Assembly: GCF_000338295.1 (NCBI RefSeq)
Contig: NZ_ANMO01000272.1
Span: forward strand, 33,746 to 97,745
Direction: 5' to 3'
DNA: 64,000 bases
From: Rhodopirellula europaea 6C
Lineage (GTDB): Bacteria > Planctomycetota > Planctomycetia > Pirellulales > Pirellulaceae
This document shows, one piece after another, positions 45,576 through 55,231 of this stretch. The first letter of the stretch is position 1. Every line of letters starts with the position of its first letter. Made by a program: the position numbers and the translations under genes. The notes beneath the pieces were generated by a model. The model was given only the letters and a program-made list of their open reading frames with translations, was not told the origin of the DNA and did no database searches.

Positions 45576-46505
45576 ATGGCCAAGATCTTACTCGTCGAGG
45601 ACAGTGCAACCCAGGCGGTAGAAATGACGATGCTACTCCAGGCGGCCAACCACGAAGTTGTCCATGTCGCCAACGGACAGCTCGGTCTTTCGCACCTGAA
45701 AGAGCAGGCCCCGGACCTCGTCATTACCGACCTGGAGATGCCTGAAATCAATGGACTTCAGTTGGTGGAGAGCATGCGAGCCAATTTTTCGCACATTCCC
45801 AGCATCTTGGTCACCAGCCACGGCAGCGAGGAACTTGCCGCCGAAGCCCTCCGTCGCGGTGCCGCGGGCTACGTACCGAAAACTCGCATGTCGGACTTGC
45901 TCAACGACACCATTGTCGATGTGCTCGGCGTCATCCGCAGCGATGCTTCCTACGCGAAATTGATTTCGACGCTGAAGAAAAACGTCTTCGTGTTTGATTT
46001 GCCTTCGGACCCTGAATTGATCTCGCCGCTGGTGGGATTGTTGATGCAAGTCAGCGCCGGAATGGAACTCCTTCCCAGCATCGAAATGGTTCGACTGGGC
46101 GTTGCCGTTGAACATGCACTGACCAATGCGATGCTACATGGCAACTTGGAAATCCCCCGCGACAAACAACCGAGCCATGGGCAGCTCGCTCGCGAAGGCA
46201 TGATCAACGACGCGATGAAGGAACGGTTGTCGCAAGAGCCCTACAAGAGTCGCGAGACACACGTGGAGGCCACCGCCTCGGAACATGCCATTCGCATTGT
46301 CATCACCGACCAAGGCCCGGGGTTTGACACGTCCAACGTGCCACAAGCCGGTGAACTCGATGCCAGCTCACTAGCCGCCAGTGCCGACGGAGTGGGACAA
46401 GCGGACAAACAAGGATTGCTGCTGATTGCCAGCTTCGTTGATCAGATGTGGTTCAATGACGAGGGGAATCAGATCACATTGGTCAAACGTTGCGGTGCCG
46501 AGTGA
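45576..46505 (+). CDS. response regulator fused to a HATPase domain
   Basis: 309 residues. A receiver domain fills residues 1-120: acidic pocket VEDS (7-10), phospho-acceptor D52 in DLVITDLEMPEING, and a conserved K in GYVPKTRM. Residues about 165-300 form a GHKL/HATPase domain with the N-box VEHALTNAMLHGNLEI and G1 box ITDQGPGFD, as in anti-sigma/RsbW kinases. GAAAGAGGT sits seven bases before the ATG at 45576, which decides the start over ATGs further upstream. The hybrid kinase gene follows four bases downstream, so the two probably form one signalling unit. Confidence 0.88.
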   Translation: MAKILLVEDSATQAVEMTMLLQAANHEVVHVANGQLGLSHLKEQAPDLVITDLEMPEINGLQLVESMRANFSHIPSILVTSHGSEELAAEALRRGAAGYVPKTRMSDLLNDTIVDVLGVIRSDASYAKLISTLKKNVFVFDLPSDPELISPLVGLLMQVSAGMELLPSIEMVRLGVAVEHALTNAMLHGNLEIPRDKQPSHGQLAREGMINDAMKERLSQEPYKSRETHVEATASEHAIRIVITDQGPGFDTSNVPQAGELDASSLAASADGVGQADKQGLLLIASFVDQMWFNDEGNQITLVKRCGAE

Positions 46506-46509
46506 ACCG

Positions 46510-49041
46510 ATGAGTAGTGTCTCCGAGTTCCAAACATCCTCGACCTACCGCGCGCTCGCCAATGCGTTGCCGCTGAACTTGCTGATCAAGGCCGCGGATG
46601 GACGGCGTGTCTTCGCAAATGACTCGTACCTGAAATGGCGGAGCGTCACCTGGCAAGATCTCGCCGGCAAACACGACGAAGATCTCTTCCCACCAGAGAT
46701 CGCCCGTAAATACCGCGAAGACGACCAGAAGGTCATGCAAACGGGCGAGTCACTGCACAGCGTCGAGTCAGCAAAACTGTCAGACGGCTCAATCGGATGG
46801 ATCGAGCGTGTCAAAACAGCGGTTCATGATCATCATGGCAATTTGCTCGGTGTGCAGGTTCTATTCTGGGACGTGACCGCGAAAGTCGAAGAAGAAAAGG
46901 CGACGCAGTTCGAACAGTCGTTGCTGAAAACGCTCCTCGCCAATATTCCCGATTCGATCTACTTCAAAGACATCGACAGCCGTTTCATTCGTGTCAGCCG
47001 AGCAATGGCAATGAAGTTCGGGAGGGCCAGTGTGGATGAAGTTCATGGCCGAACCGACGCGGACATTTTCACCCCCGAGCACGCCGAAGGTGCACGGCTG
47101 GACGAACTCCGTGTGATCGAAACAGGCGAGGCACTGGTTGACCGAGTCGAACGCGAAACATGGCCGGATCGAGAAGACACGTGGTGCATGACGACCAAAA
47201 TGCCGCTGCGGAGTGACACCGGCGAAATCATCGGCACGTTTGGAATTTCCCGCGACATCACGGACCTCAAACGTTCCGAAGCCGCACTTCATGAAGCGGT
47301 CCGAATGGCCGACGCCGCGAACCGTTCCAAGAGCGAATTCCTGGCGAACATGAGCCACGAGATTCGCACGCCGATGAACGCTCTGATTGGAATGGCGGAT
47401 CTGCTGTCACAAACCAAGCTCGATGCGGACCAACAAGACTACGTTCAAATTATCCAGGAATCGTCCAATGGTTTGCTTCGGCTGATCAACGACATCCTCG
47501 ATTTCTCCAAGATCGAAGCTCGACGACTCGAATTGGAATCGGTCCCATTCTCGCTCAGTAAAACGATTGAATCGACACTCCGATCGTTTTCGTTCAAAGC
47601 ATCCGAAAAAGGACTGGAACTGCAATGCGATATCTCGCCGGAACTCCCCGATCGATTGATCGGTGACCCGGGACGGGTCCGCCAAGTGCTGACCAATCTG
47701 ATCGGCAACGCGATCAAGTTCACCGACCACGGTGGCGTCCGCGTGCGAGTCGAAGTGCTGCGCCGCGAAGAACCCGACGATCGTGATCTCGCCGCAACTT
47801 CCAACGGTCGCGAATCACCCGAACGCGATGACATGGTCGAACTTCGATTGAGCGTTTGCGATTCGGGTATCGGGATCCCTCCCGCTCAACAGGACGCGGT
47901 TCTGAATCCGTTCACACAAGCCGATGCTTCCACAACGCGACGTTTTGGTGGCACCGGCCTCGGCTTGAGCATCAGTCGCCAACTGGTGGAATTGATGGGC
48001 GGTGAACTGCGGTTAAAAAGCGAAGTTGGTGTAGGCACCACGTTTTCGTTCCAGCTCAAAATGCCAGTTTGCCCAGAGTCAATGCCGAGCGAAGACGACG
48101 ACGAAGAGGAAGACCTCGGTGGCCCCGCTCGCCAACGACTCGCTCCACTGCATGTCTTGGTCGCCGAAGATGGAGTCACCAACCAACACGTCATTGCCGG
48201 TTTGCTTCGTTCGCTCGGCCACAAGTGTTCCATCGCAAGCGACGGTCGTGAAACGTTGACCAAGTGGCGATCCGATTCGTATGACGTCGTGTTGATGGAC
48301 ATGCACATGCCCGTGATGGATGGATTGGAAGCGACACGTGCCATCCGGCAAGAGGAATGGGGCACCGAACGTCATACGCCGATCGTTGCTCTGACCGCCG
48401 CGGCTATGAGCGAAGACGCTGCCGCCTGTCGCGAAGCGGGGATGGACAGCTACCTCACCAAACCAATCCACAGCCGCAAACTTCGTGACGCGTTGGCACC
48501 CTACCAACGAGAGTTGCCACCCACCGACGATGGATCGCGCGACGAGACATTGGAACAAGCTTTTTCACCAGACGTCCATCTGGCAACCGAACAGGACTCG
48601 ACCACGATCAACGCTGCTCACGCCGCGTTCCCGTCGATGGGTTCGACCTCCGATGCGATCTCGCTCTCGCCGGAAAACATTGGGTGCCTGGATCTTGATT
48701 CAGCCCGATCACGCATCCCCGGCGGAACGGCCGGCGTCCTGCGGTTGGCATTTGTATTCCGAACCGAATGCGCACAGCTGGTGGAGCAACTCAGCAAGGA
48801 AATTCCCGCCGGTCTAAACGATGAAGCACGTCGGAACGCTCACACTCTAAAAGGAGCCTGCGGACTGCTCGGTGCCAAACAACTTCAAGAAGCAGCCGAA
48901 CGCATCGAGGCAGCCGGCCGAGAAAATCGCGTACAAGAATCGCCTGAACTGCTCGCCGATTTGCAACACGAAGCCGAACGAGTCCTGCGAGCGATCGACG
49001 AACTGCTCAGCCAATCCGACAACGCCGATCAACCGAAGTGA
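46510..49041 (+). CDS. hybrid sensor histidine kinase with PAS, REC and HPt domains
   Basis: 843 residues. Two PAS/PAC sensor domains lie at about 10-125 and 140-255. The HisKA box is FLANMSHEIRTPMNALIGM with H283. The HATPase domain follows (N-box LTNLIGNAIKFTD, G1 DSGIGIPP, G2 GGTGLGLSISRQL). A receiver domain (VLVAEDGVTNQHV ... VLMDMHMPVMDGL) and a C-terminal HPt domain (RNAHTLKGACGLLG) complete a phosphorelay. No transmembrane helix is seen, so it is cytoplasmic. It starts four bases after the REC-HATPase gene. Confidence 0.94.
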   Translation: MSSVSEFQTSSTYRALANALPLNLLIKAADGRRVFANDSYLKWRSVTWQDLAGKHDEDLFPPEIARKYREDDQKVMQTGESLHSVESAKLSDGSIGWIERVKTAVHDHHGNLLGVQVLFWDVTAKVEEEKATQFEQSLLKTLLANIPDSIYFKDIDSRFIRVSRAMAMKFGRASVDEVHGRTDADIFTPEHAEGARLDELRVIETGEALVDRVERETWPDREDTWCMTTKMPLRSDTGEIIGTFGISRDITDLKRSEAALHEAVRMADAANRSKSEFLANMSHEIRTPMNALIGMADLLSQTKLDADQQDYVQIIQESSNGLLRLINDILDFSKIEARRLELESVPFSLSKTIESTLRSFSFKASEKGLELQCDISPELPDRLIGDPGRVRQVLTNLIGNAIKFTDHGGVRVRVEVLRREEPDDRDLAATSNGRESPERDDMVELRLSVCDSGIGIPPAQQDAVLNPFTQADASTTRRFGGTGLGLSISRQLVELMGGELRLKSEVGVGTTFSFQLKMPVCPESMPSEDDDEEEDLGGPARQRLAPLHVLVAEDGVTNQHVIAGLLRSLGHKCSIASDGRETLTKWRSDSYDVVLMDMHMPVMDGLEATRAIRQEEWGTERHTPIVALTAAAMSEDAAACREAGMDSYLTKPIHSRKLRDALAPYQRELPPTDDGSRDETLEQAFSPDVHLATEQDSTTINAAHAAFPSMGSTSDAISLSPENIGCLDLDSARSRIPGGTAGVLRLAFVFRTECAQLVEQLSKEIPAGLNDEARRNAHTLKGACGLLGAKQLQEAAERIEAAGRENRVQESPELLADLQHEAERVLRAIDELLSQSDNADQPK

Positions 49042-49088
49042 GTTTTGATCGCAGCGGATAAGTGAACTCGCGTGACGAACCGCAACGA

Positions 49089-52031
49089 CTACAAATTCCT
49101 CAATCGCTTTGCGTTTGCCGGCGTGTCGGCCCAAGCGGGATCGATCGTCTGTCCCGCCCGCGCCGCAGCGATCAAATGATCGACCAAAACTTCGGTTGAC
49201 TCACCGCGAATTTCGGAGATTTGCTGCAACGTGTAGCCGTCCCGGCATAGCTTCCAGGTCCAGTACTCGTTTCGCCACGCGGATGGATCAACGACCTTTT
49301 CTGCGGGGCGATCAGCAGCAGGACTCGGTTGTGGATCGACAGCGGGTGACTCGGCGGGCTCGCTCCTTTCCACCCGATGGTTCGAAGGCGGCGTGGCTGA
49401 TTTTGGTGGGCAGTCGATCTCGTGCTCGGCCAGAGTATTGGCGATCAACTCCAACAGATCGCTGCCGTACGCCTCAATGAACTCGCTGGAAATTCCTGAC
49501 ACGGCTTCCAACTGCGTCGCATTGGCGGGCTTGGATTGGATCACTCGTTTGATCGTGGACTCGGACAGAATCCGGTGCGGCGCGACATTCAACGCCGCCG
49601 ATCGTTTGCGGCGAAAACGCTTGATCCGGTCCGAAAGATCTTGGTCGAGCAACTCCTCGGCATCATTCGATGTCAATGGCTCTGCCGCGACCACGCTCGC
49701 TTCGGATTTGGATCTTTCCTGCTGTGACGATGGTCGCTCAGGTTGCTTCGGCGCAACATCCACCGCCGCCGAGACGGGTGGTTCGATGTCACCAGGCTCT
49801 TCCTCGGCGACATCCCCAGATTCGATCTTGCTGGCGACCTTTGCCAGCTTCTTCGCAAGCGGAAACTTCAACTGTAAAGATGGTGGCAACGGCACGTGCC
49901 CATTCATCACTTGCCGACCGAGGTCCGTCATGTGCACGGTTGGTCGCCGCTCGTTCAATTCTTTCTGGTCCAACAACCCAACGGTCAATAACGAATCCAT
50001 CGCGTCGGTCAGTTCACCTTGCTTCATGCCCGTCAGCATGCCGTAGGTACTCAGTCGACTCAGCCGCAACTGCGTCACCTTCTTGTTCTTTGAACCAGCG
50101 AGCATCTGCGCGATCAGGTTCTTCCCCAATCGTCCGTGTGTTCGGGTGACTCCGCTGAGGATGACACGAATGGCGGTTGTCAGGGCGGCCATGTCGATGC
50201 CCGCTTGCTCGCTCAGAGCCCCCACCGAACCACTCTCTCCAAGCGTCTTCGCCGTCGTCAAATTCGAAGCTAACTTCGACGGATCGACCTTGGGCATGCA
50301 ATCGCCGGCCGGATCGCAGTGGTCGCACCGGCCACAATTTTCCGCGTTCGGATCACCAAAGTAATTCAGAATGACATGCTGCCGACACGATGTTGAACGA
50401 GCGAACTGGATCACAGAATCCAATTTTTCGTACTCGGCTTGCTTGCGTCGGGTCAGCTCTTCGAAGTCGATCTTCAACTGATTGAATGGAACATCCCGCC
50501 GCATGATGTGAACGGCACGCCCACGAAACGGCGGGATGTAATCGAAGGACTTCAGCTTCGTCAGTTCCCGCAGCGTTCGCGTCAATTGAACTCTTTCCAC
50601 GCCAGCCCGCGTCGCCAAATAGCTCAATCGAACAAAGACGTCTTCGCCGCGGCGAGGTCCCACAATCTTCTCGATCGCAGTCATGACCTGACGTTTCAAC
50701 TTGGCTTCACGCGGCAAGAAATCAAGCAACGTCGGCACGTCGCTATCGATTCGCAGCACCGCTTGGTTGGCACTGGCGTCCAAACGTCGAAGAGCACCTG
50801 CCTTGGACAGCAACGTTTCCGAAGTCCCGATCGCTTCGCTGCCGTCGCGAACACCAATCGCTTCCCGCACCTGATCCAATGTCAGCTCGATGGGGTCTTC
50901 TTCGCGCGACAGCAGGTACTCGTAGACCTTCTTCACCGTTTCTCGCGATGGGTAGCGATTCTCGATGAAGAACTCTTGGATCTGGCGATCGGAATAGGCG
51001 AACAACAGCAAACACTGGCTCATACCACCATCGCGTCCGGCGCGGCCTGCTTCTTGATAGTACGCCTCCAACGAACCCGGCATGTTGTAGTGCACCACAA
51101 ACCGGATGTCCGATTTATCGATGCCCATCCCAAAAGCGTTGGTCGCGACGATCGCGGACAAGTCGCCTTTCATGAACGACTCTTGCACACGGCGTCGCTC
51201 GTCCGGATGCATGCCAGCGTGATACACGCCGACTTTGCGTCCCGTCTTTTCCGGCAACCATTCGGCAATCTCTTCGCAACGTTTGCGTGTCGCACCGTAG
51301 ATGATGCCGGCACCGGGTTGCTTCGCCAGATAATCACGCAGTGCGTTCTGCTTGGCGACATCGTTGTTGCACGGCGTGACCGAGAACCGCAAATTGGTTC
51401 GTGCAAAACCGGTTACAAACACGCGAGGTTGTTTCAGGTTCAACAACTCGCAAATGTCATCGCGAACCGTCGGCGTTGCCGTCGCGGTCAATCCGATCGT
51501 TTGCACGCCGCCCAAATAGCGATCGCGAAATCGCCCGAGCCGCGAATAGTCGGGGCGAAAGTCATGTCCCCATTCGCTCACGCAGTGTGCTTCGTCGACT
51601 GCCAACAAACTCACGTTGGCTTTGGGAACCACGTCTAAGAAACGACCGTTCCGCAATCGTTCGGGAGCCACATAAATGAGGTCCAACTTCCCCGCGGCCA
51701 TTTCTTCCATGACCGATTCTTGCTGGCCGGGCGATTGCGTGCTGTTGAGCAATCGAGCTTGGATGCCTCGCCGCTGAAGGGTGTCGACCTGATCCTTCAT
51801 CAACGCGATCAGCGGTGAAACGACAATCGTGGTTCCTTCGCGAGCCAGCGACGGCAGCTGATAGCAAAGACTCTTTCCGCCTCCGGTTGGCATCACGCAA
51901 AGACAATCCGTCCCGGCTGCCAATGCATCGACCACATCACGTTGGCCGGGCCGAAACTCTTTCAGACCAAAGCGTGGCAGCAGCGATTCAGGATCAATGG
52001 ACGGATTGGAATTGGATGCGAGAGACGACAT
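49089..52031 (-). CDS. recQ: ATP-dependent DNA helicase RecQ
   Basis: A 3'-5' DNA helicase of 980 residues. Motif 0 and I read FGLKEFRPGQRDVV and VMPTGGGKSLCYQLP, motif II LAVDEAHCVSEWGHDFRPDY, and motif VI YQEAGRAGRDG. The zinc-binding module has CRQHVILNYFGD with NCGRCDHC, then a winged-helix RQC domain and, after an Ala/Glu/Ser linker, an HRDC domain (ALNVAPHRILSESTIKRVIQ). A final Pro-rich tail with a further conserved-looking helix makes it longer than E. coli RecQ (about 610 residues). ATG at 52031 chosen by fit to the family N-terminus. Confidence 0.95.
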   Translation of the reverse strand: MSSLASNSNPSIDPESLLPRFGLKEFRPGQRDVVDALAAGTDCLCVMPTGGGKSLCYQLPSLAREGTTIVVSPLIALMKDQVDTLQRRGIQARLLNSTQSPGQQESVMEEMAAGKLDLIYVAPERLRNGRFLDVVPKANVSLLAVDEAHCVSEWGHDFRPDYSRLGRFRDRYLGGVQTIGLTATATPTVRDDICELLNLKQPRVFVTGFARTNLRFSVTPCNNDVAKQNALRDYLAKQPGAGIIYGATRKRCEEIAEWLPEKTGRKVGVYHAGMHPDERRRVQESFMKGDLSAIVATNAFGMGIDKSDIRFVVHYNMPGSLEAYYQEAGRAGRDGGMSQCLLLFAYSDRQIQEFFIENRYPSRETVKKVYEYLLSREEDPIELTLDQVREAIGVRDGSEAIGTSETLLSKAGALRRLDASANQAVLRIDSDVPTLLDFLPREAKLKRQVMTAIEKIVGPRRGEDVFVRLSYLATRAGVERVQLTRTLRELTKLKSFDYIPPFRGRAVHIMRRDVPFNQLKIDFEELTRRKQAEYEKLDSVIQFARSTSCRQHVILNYFGDPNAENCGRCDHCDPAGDCMPKVDPSKLASNLTTAKTLGESGSVGALSEQAGIDMAALTTAIRVILSGVTRTHGRLGKNLIAQMLAGSKNKKVTQLRLSRLSTYGMLTGMKQGELTDAMDSLLTVGLLDQKELNERRPTVHMTDLGRQVMNGHVPLPPSLQLKFPLAKKLAKVASKIESGDVAEEEPGDIEPPVSAAVDVAPKQPERPSSQQERSKSEASVVAAEPLTSNDAEELLDQDLSDRIKRFRRKRSAALNVAPHRILSESTIKRVIQSKPANATQLEAVSGISSEFIEAYGSDLLELIANTLAEHEIDCPPKSATPPSNHRVERSEPAESPAVDPQPSPAADRPAEKVVDPSAWRNEYWTWKLCRDGYTLQQISEIRGESTEVLVDHLIAAARAGQTIDPAWADTPANAKRLRNL

Positions 52032-52173
52032 CCGATCTTTCGTTCGGTGGGTAAGTGGCGGGCAAAAATGATTCGCGTCCCAGCGACGCATCGCCATCTT
52101 CCGCGATGCGGCCCGTTTTTGCCACCTCGAACTGACTCGATACGCTCAGAGCTCGCCTTCTCTGCCGGCGCAC

Positions 52174-52210
52174 AAAAAAACCACCCCGCTGAAGAACAAG
52201 CGGGATGGCT
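52174..52210 (-). terminator. rho-independent terminator of the DUF3467-type gene
   Basis: On the minus strand a 10-base-pair hairpin, CCATCCCGCT ... AGCGGGGTGG, is followed by seven T. The single non-Watson-Crick position is a G-U pair on the minus-strand RNA but a C-A mismatch on the plus strand, so it acts on minus-strand transcripts. It lies about 30 bases after the stop of the gene at 52238 and upstream of recQ. Confidence 0.8.
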
Positions 52211-52237
52211 TTTTGAATCTCAATTCGTGCGGGTCGA

Positions 52238-52627
52238 TTACGACTTCGCAGGTGCTTGCTGTTGTTGCAGGCCTGGACGAACGCGTTTGTTGATGTCCGT
52301 TTCCAGAACACCGAAGACGGATTCGTGACGGGCAACCGACATTTGCAAAGCAGCGAGCAAACGTTTCGCGGTGAAGAAGTTCACGATGATACGTTGCTTG
52401 ACTTGGATGGGGTCCTTTGGCACACCGATCGGCTGTGGGTTCAGACCGAAGTCGATGATCAACTCTTCGGGCGAACCAGTCACGCGGCAGAAGTTCGCGT
52501 AGGTTGCGACGGCGTTGTCGTCGTTAACCTGAACTTGAACTGGGGCCTGAGCTTGAGTTTGTGCTTTCTCAGCGGGAGCGGCCTTCTCTGCGGCGGGGGC
52601 TTCAGCCGTCTTGGTTTCGTCTGCCAT
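52238..52627 (-). CDS. small DUF3467-like protein
   Basis: 129 residues. The first 35 residues are an Ala/Glu/Gln-rich linker (MADETKTAEAPAAEKAAPAE). The body has the pattern of DUF3467 proteins: YANFCRVTGSPEELIIDFGL, then PIQVKQRIIVNFFTAKRLLAAL, ending in a Gln/Ala tail. This family is small and cytoplasmic, with no known function. The ATG at 52627 fits the start of the coding-like composition. The gene has its own terminator downstream. Confidence 0.75.
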   Translation of the reverse strand: MADETKTAEAPAAEKAAPAEKAQTQAQAPVQVQVNDDNAVATYANFCRVTGSPEELIIDFGLNPQPIGVPKDPIQVKQRIIVNFFTAKRLLAALQMSVARHESVFGVLETDINKRVRPGLQQQQAPAKS

Positions 52628-52916
52628 CAAATTCTCCAAAAAATCAAAAGGGAAACAGGTAAGTTGAGATTCGCGTGTTTGGGGCCAATGTAATGATCCC
52701 CCCCAACGTCGCAACGCGAAAGCGACTAGCAGGGATCAAGAATCCGTTTTTTTGTTTGTCTTCAAAAACCAAACGTTAAACCACGTCAAATGGAAAGGAT
52801 GGTGGAAGCCTAGCTCACTCCGAAGGGGTTGAGAGAAAAGTATCGGGACCTTTTGTGCAAAGCGGTCGGTGGGTCGTACCGGCAATAACACCTGACTCTC
52901 TTTTCTACTTGTCCAC

Positions 52917-55154
52917 TCAGAAGTCAAAGTTAAAAGTTTTAATGATCACTCGCCATAAACGTGAACCAAGCGACATGGGGTCCACATGAACCTTGGCTGC
53001 ACCGCGGTATCCGGGTCGCAATGGCATCTCGATTCCATCGATCGGCACGCGAGCTTGATACGAAACACTACGAGGTTTGATTTGTCCGGTTTTGGGATCG
53101 ATCTCGGTTTGCAAGCTGCCGCCTGTTTGGCTCGACATCGAAGCCGAGGCGGCCTCCAGTGGTTTTTTGGAGATCTCTTCGATTGAACCGTGGAACGTTT
53201 CCAATCGCCGCGAATCGAGCTTCAGATCCACCTCTTGCGATTCGCGAACCAGTTGCCGGTCACCTTGATCGATGATCAGCACCGCTTCGAATGCTTCCGG
53301 CGAACCAATCTCACAGATCAAATCATCCGCCGTCAGCAACGCTCCTCGGTTTCGTTCTTGAAGCGGTGTCCCACTCCAACTTGGTAGACGCCCATCACCA
53401 GGATCTTGTTCCTTCTTTTCTGGTGGAGGAAGCACAAAACCATCCCGTTTGGCTCGCACGGTCAAACGGTCCAGTTCTTCTTGAGTCTTGGCAAGCAACG
53501 CTTCGATCGAGTCCAGCATTTCTTCCTGAGTTTCGATCTGAATCTTTGCGGATGCATCGTCCAATCGACGCGACTTCAAGTTCGCAAGTTGCACTTGGGC
53601 AAGCTTGCGTTCACCGTGAAGGTCAGCCAAACGAATTTCAAGTTCTGGATTCTTCAGCAATGCAATCGTGTCGCCAGTGCTGACGAGAGTCCCAACCGGC
53701 ACGGTTTCTTCCACACGTCCAACGACGCCGGCGTAAACCATTCCAGCACGACTGGGACGGATTTCGAATGCCGCATCAATGTGGTGAGGCAAAGGGATGT
53801 AGCACACCGCGGCGATGACCACGCCCAACACGGCGAGCGATGTTAACAACGGTCCGCGTTTCACTTTTGACAATCTCCCAGGAGTGCGGATGAATTTCCA
53901 CGTTTGAATGACGGGTTGAGCGACCAAGCCCGAGAAGCCAATCACGGCCAAAATCCGGCCAAGTGCTTGCAAGCCATAAGGCTCAAGAACCTGCATCACG
54001 AACCATACGATCGAAAAGACCACCACCCAGCGATAAATCACACTGGCGACGGTGAACATTCCAAACATGAATTGGTTGCGTGTGGGCAGGAATGGATCGT
54101 CCTGCAATTCCAAACCCAAGCAAGTGGTTTGGAACCAACGCTTGAGAACTTCCGTGCTCTTTTGGCGGAGGTTAGGGATCTCCAGATAATCCATCATGAT
54201 GTAGTAGCCGTCGAACCGGAGCAACGGATTCCCGTTGACCAAGATCGTGCTGACAACGTTCAAGAACATCATGTTCAAACACAAGTCATTGATCGTCGTC
54301 CCCGGTTCACTGAAGAACCAAACGAACGCCGCAATCGACGCCAGGATCATCTCGACATAGATCCCGCCGGCACCAATCCAAATTCGTTTCCACTTGTTCG
54401 GCAACATCCACGAGTCGGACACGTTGCAGTACAAGCAAGGCGTGAACACCAACAGCATGAAGCCGATTTCGTGACACTCACCACCGAATTTCTTGCAACT
54501 CAGACCGTGACCAAATTCGTGAATGACTTTCACGATCGCCATTGTCGCGGCCAAGATGATCCAACGATCCGCAGCAAAGAACTGGTGGAACGTCGGCAGT
54601 TTCGCGTAAACCGTTTGATACTGCGTCGCCAGCAGCAAAGACGCCGCCAACAGCAACCCAGCGAAGAAGATCAACGCCGGGACAGTGAAAATCCATCCAA
54701 AGATCGGCAACATCCGATTGAGAATCTTCTCGGGATCGATCCCGCGAAAACGGACGGCGAAGACGTTGGACATCTTCCCCATCAACTCTTTGTTCTTTTT
54801 CTTCCGCCCGCGTTCTCGAAGCGACTTTCCCTGACCAGGCGAATTGCTGATCACCAAACCGCTGCGGTGCAACATTCCGATGAACTGCTGCAAATCACCA
54901 AACGTGATCTTTTGCGGTGCGAATCGTTGCTCAAAACCGTCTTTGATTTGCTGCAAACTGACATGCCCATCCAGCATGTTCAGGATGAAATACTCTTCGT
55001 CGTGAAAACGAAAGTACTGCAATCCCACCGGCTCTTTGACCACCCAATACCCTTGTCCTTGGTAGTGGTGGCGGCTGGCGGTCAAGTCAGGACGTCGGCG
55101 CACCGTCAGTGCACGTGACGAACTGCTTACCAGTGATTCAGCCAGAGTGGTCAT
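52917..55154 (-). CDS. PqqD-like / M50 metallopeptidase / HlyD fusion membrane protein
   Basis: 745 residues. Residues about 20-105 resemble a PqqD-like peptide-recognition domain (YWVVKEPVGLQYFRFHDEEY, DGHVSLQQIKDGF). Residues about 145-430 are multi-pass membrane with a site-2-protease-type zinc motif HEFGH (212-216) and a distal LLRFDGYYIMMDYLEIPN (third ligand D315). After the last helix, residues about 465-735 form an HlyD-type adaptor: a barrel-sandwich half, coiled coil and beta-barrel. It is the third gene of a set with two other HlyD-type proteins and would combine peptide recognition, processing and export. No transporter ATPase or RND pump is adjacent. Confidence 0.85.
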   Translation of the reverse strand: MTTLAESLVSSSSRALTVRRRPDLTASRHHYQGQGYWVVKEPVGLQYFRFHDEEYFILNMLDGHVSLQQIKDGFEQRFAPQKITFGDLQQFIGMLHRSGLVISNSPGQGKSLRERGRKKKNKELMGKMSNVFAVRFRGIDPEKILNRMLPIFGWIFTVPALIFFAGLLLAASLLLATQYQTVYAKLPTFHQFFAADRWIILAATMAIVKVIHEFGHGLSCKKFGGECHEIGFMLLVFTPCLYCNVSDSWMLPNKWKRIWIGAGGIYVEMILASIAAFVWFFSEPGTTINDLCLNMMFLNVVSTILVNGNPLLRFDGYYIMMDYLEIPNLRQKSTEVLKRWFQTTCLGLELQDDPFLPTRNQFMFGMFTVASVIYRWVVVFSIVWFVMQVLEPYGLQALGRILAVIGFSGLVAQPVIQTWKFIRTPGRLSKVKRGPLLTSLAVLGVVIAAVCYIPLPHHIDAAFEIRPSRAGMVYAGVVGRVEETVPVGTLVSTGDTIALLKNPELEIRLADLHGERKLAQVQLANLKSRRLDDASAKIQIETQEEMLDSIEALLAKTQEELDRLTVRAKRDGFVLPPPEKKEQDPGDGRLPSWSGTPLQERNRGALLTADDLICEIGSPEAFEAVLIIDQGDRQLVRESQEVDLKLDSRRLETFHGSIEEISKKPLEAASASMSSQTGGSLQTEIDPKTGQIKPRSVSYQARVPIDGIEMPLRPGYRGAAKVHVDPMSLGSRLWRVIIKTFNFDF

Positions 55155-55231
55155 GGGGCCAGGTGTCGAATGAGAAGATCAGGAAGAGATGAGCAACAGG
55201 TAAAATCGGGCACGGGCAAGCGTGCTAGAAA

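Noticed and set aside
52736..52927. A 63-residue minus-strand frame after the M50-HlyD gene, considered as a possible exported peptide
   Set aside because: It overlaps the end of the M50 gene, has no leader-like sequence or good ribosome site, and its composition does not look coding.
53904..55118. A 404-residue plus-strand frame opposite the M50-HlyD gene
   Set aside because: His/Asp/Gln-rich mirror of a well-supported gene; no domain. The same holds for the frames at 55235-56188 and 56242-57171.
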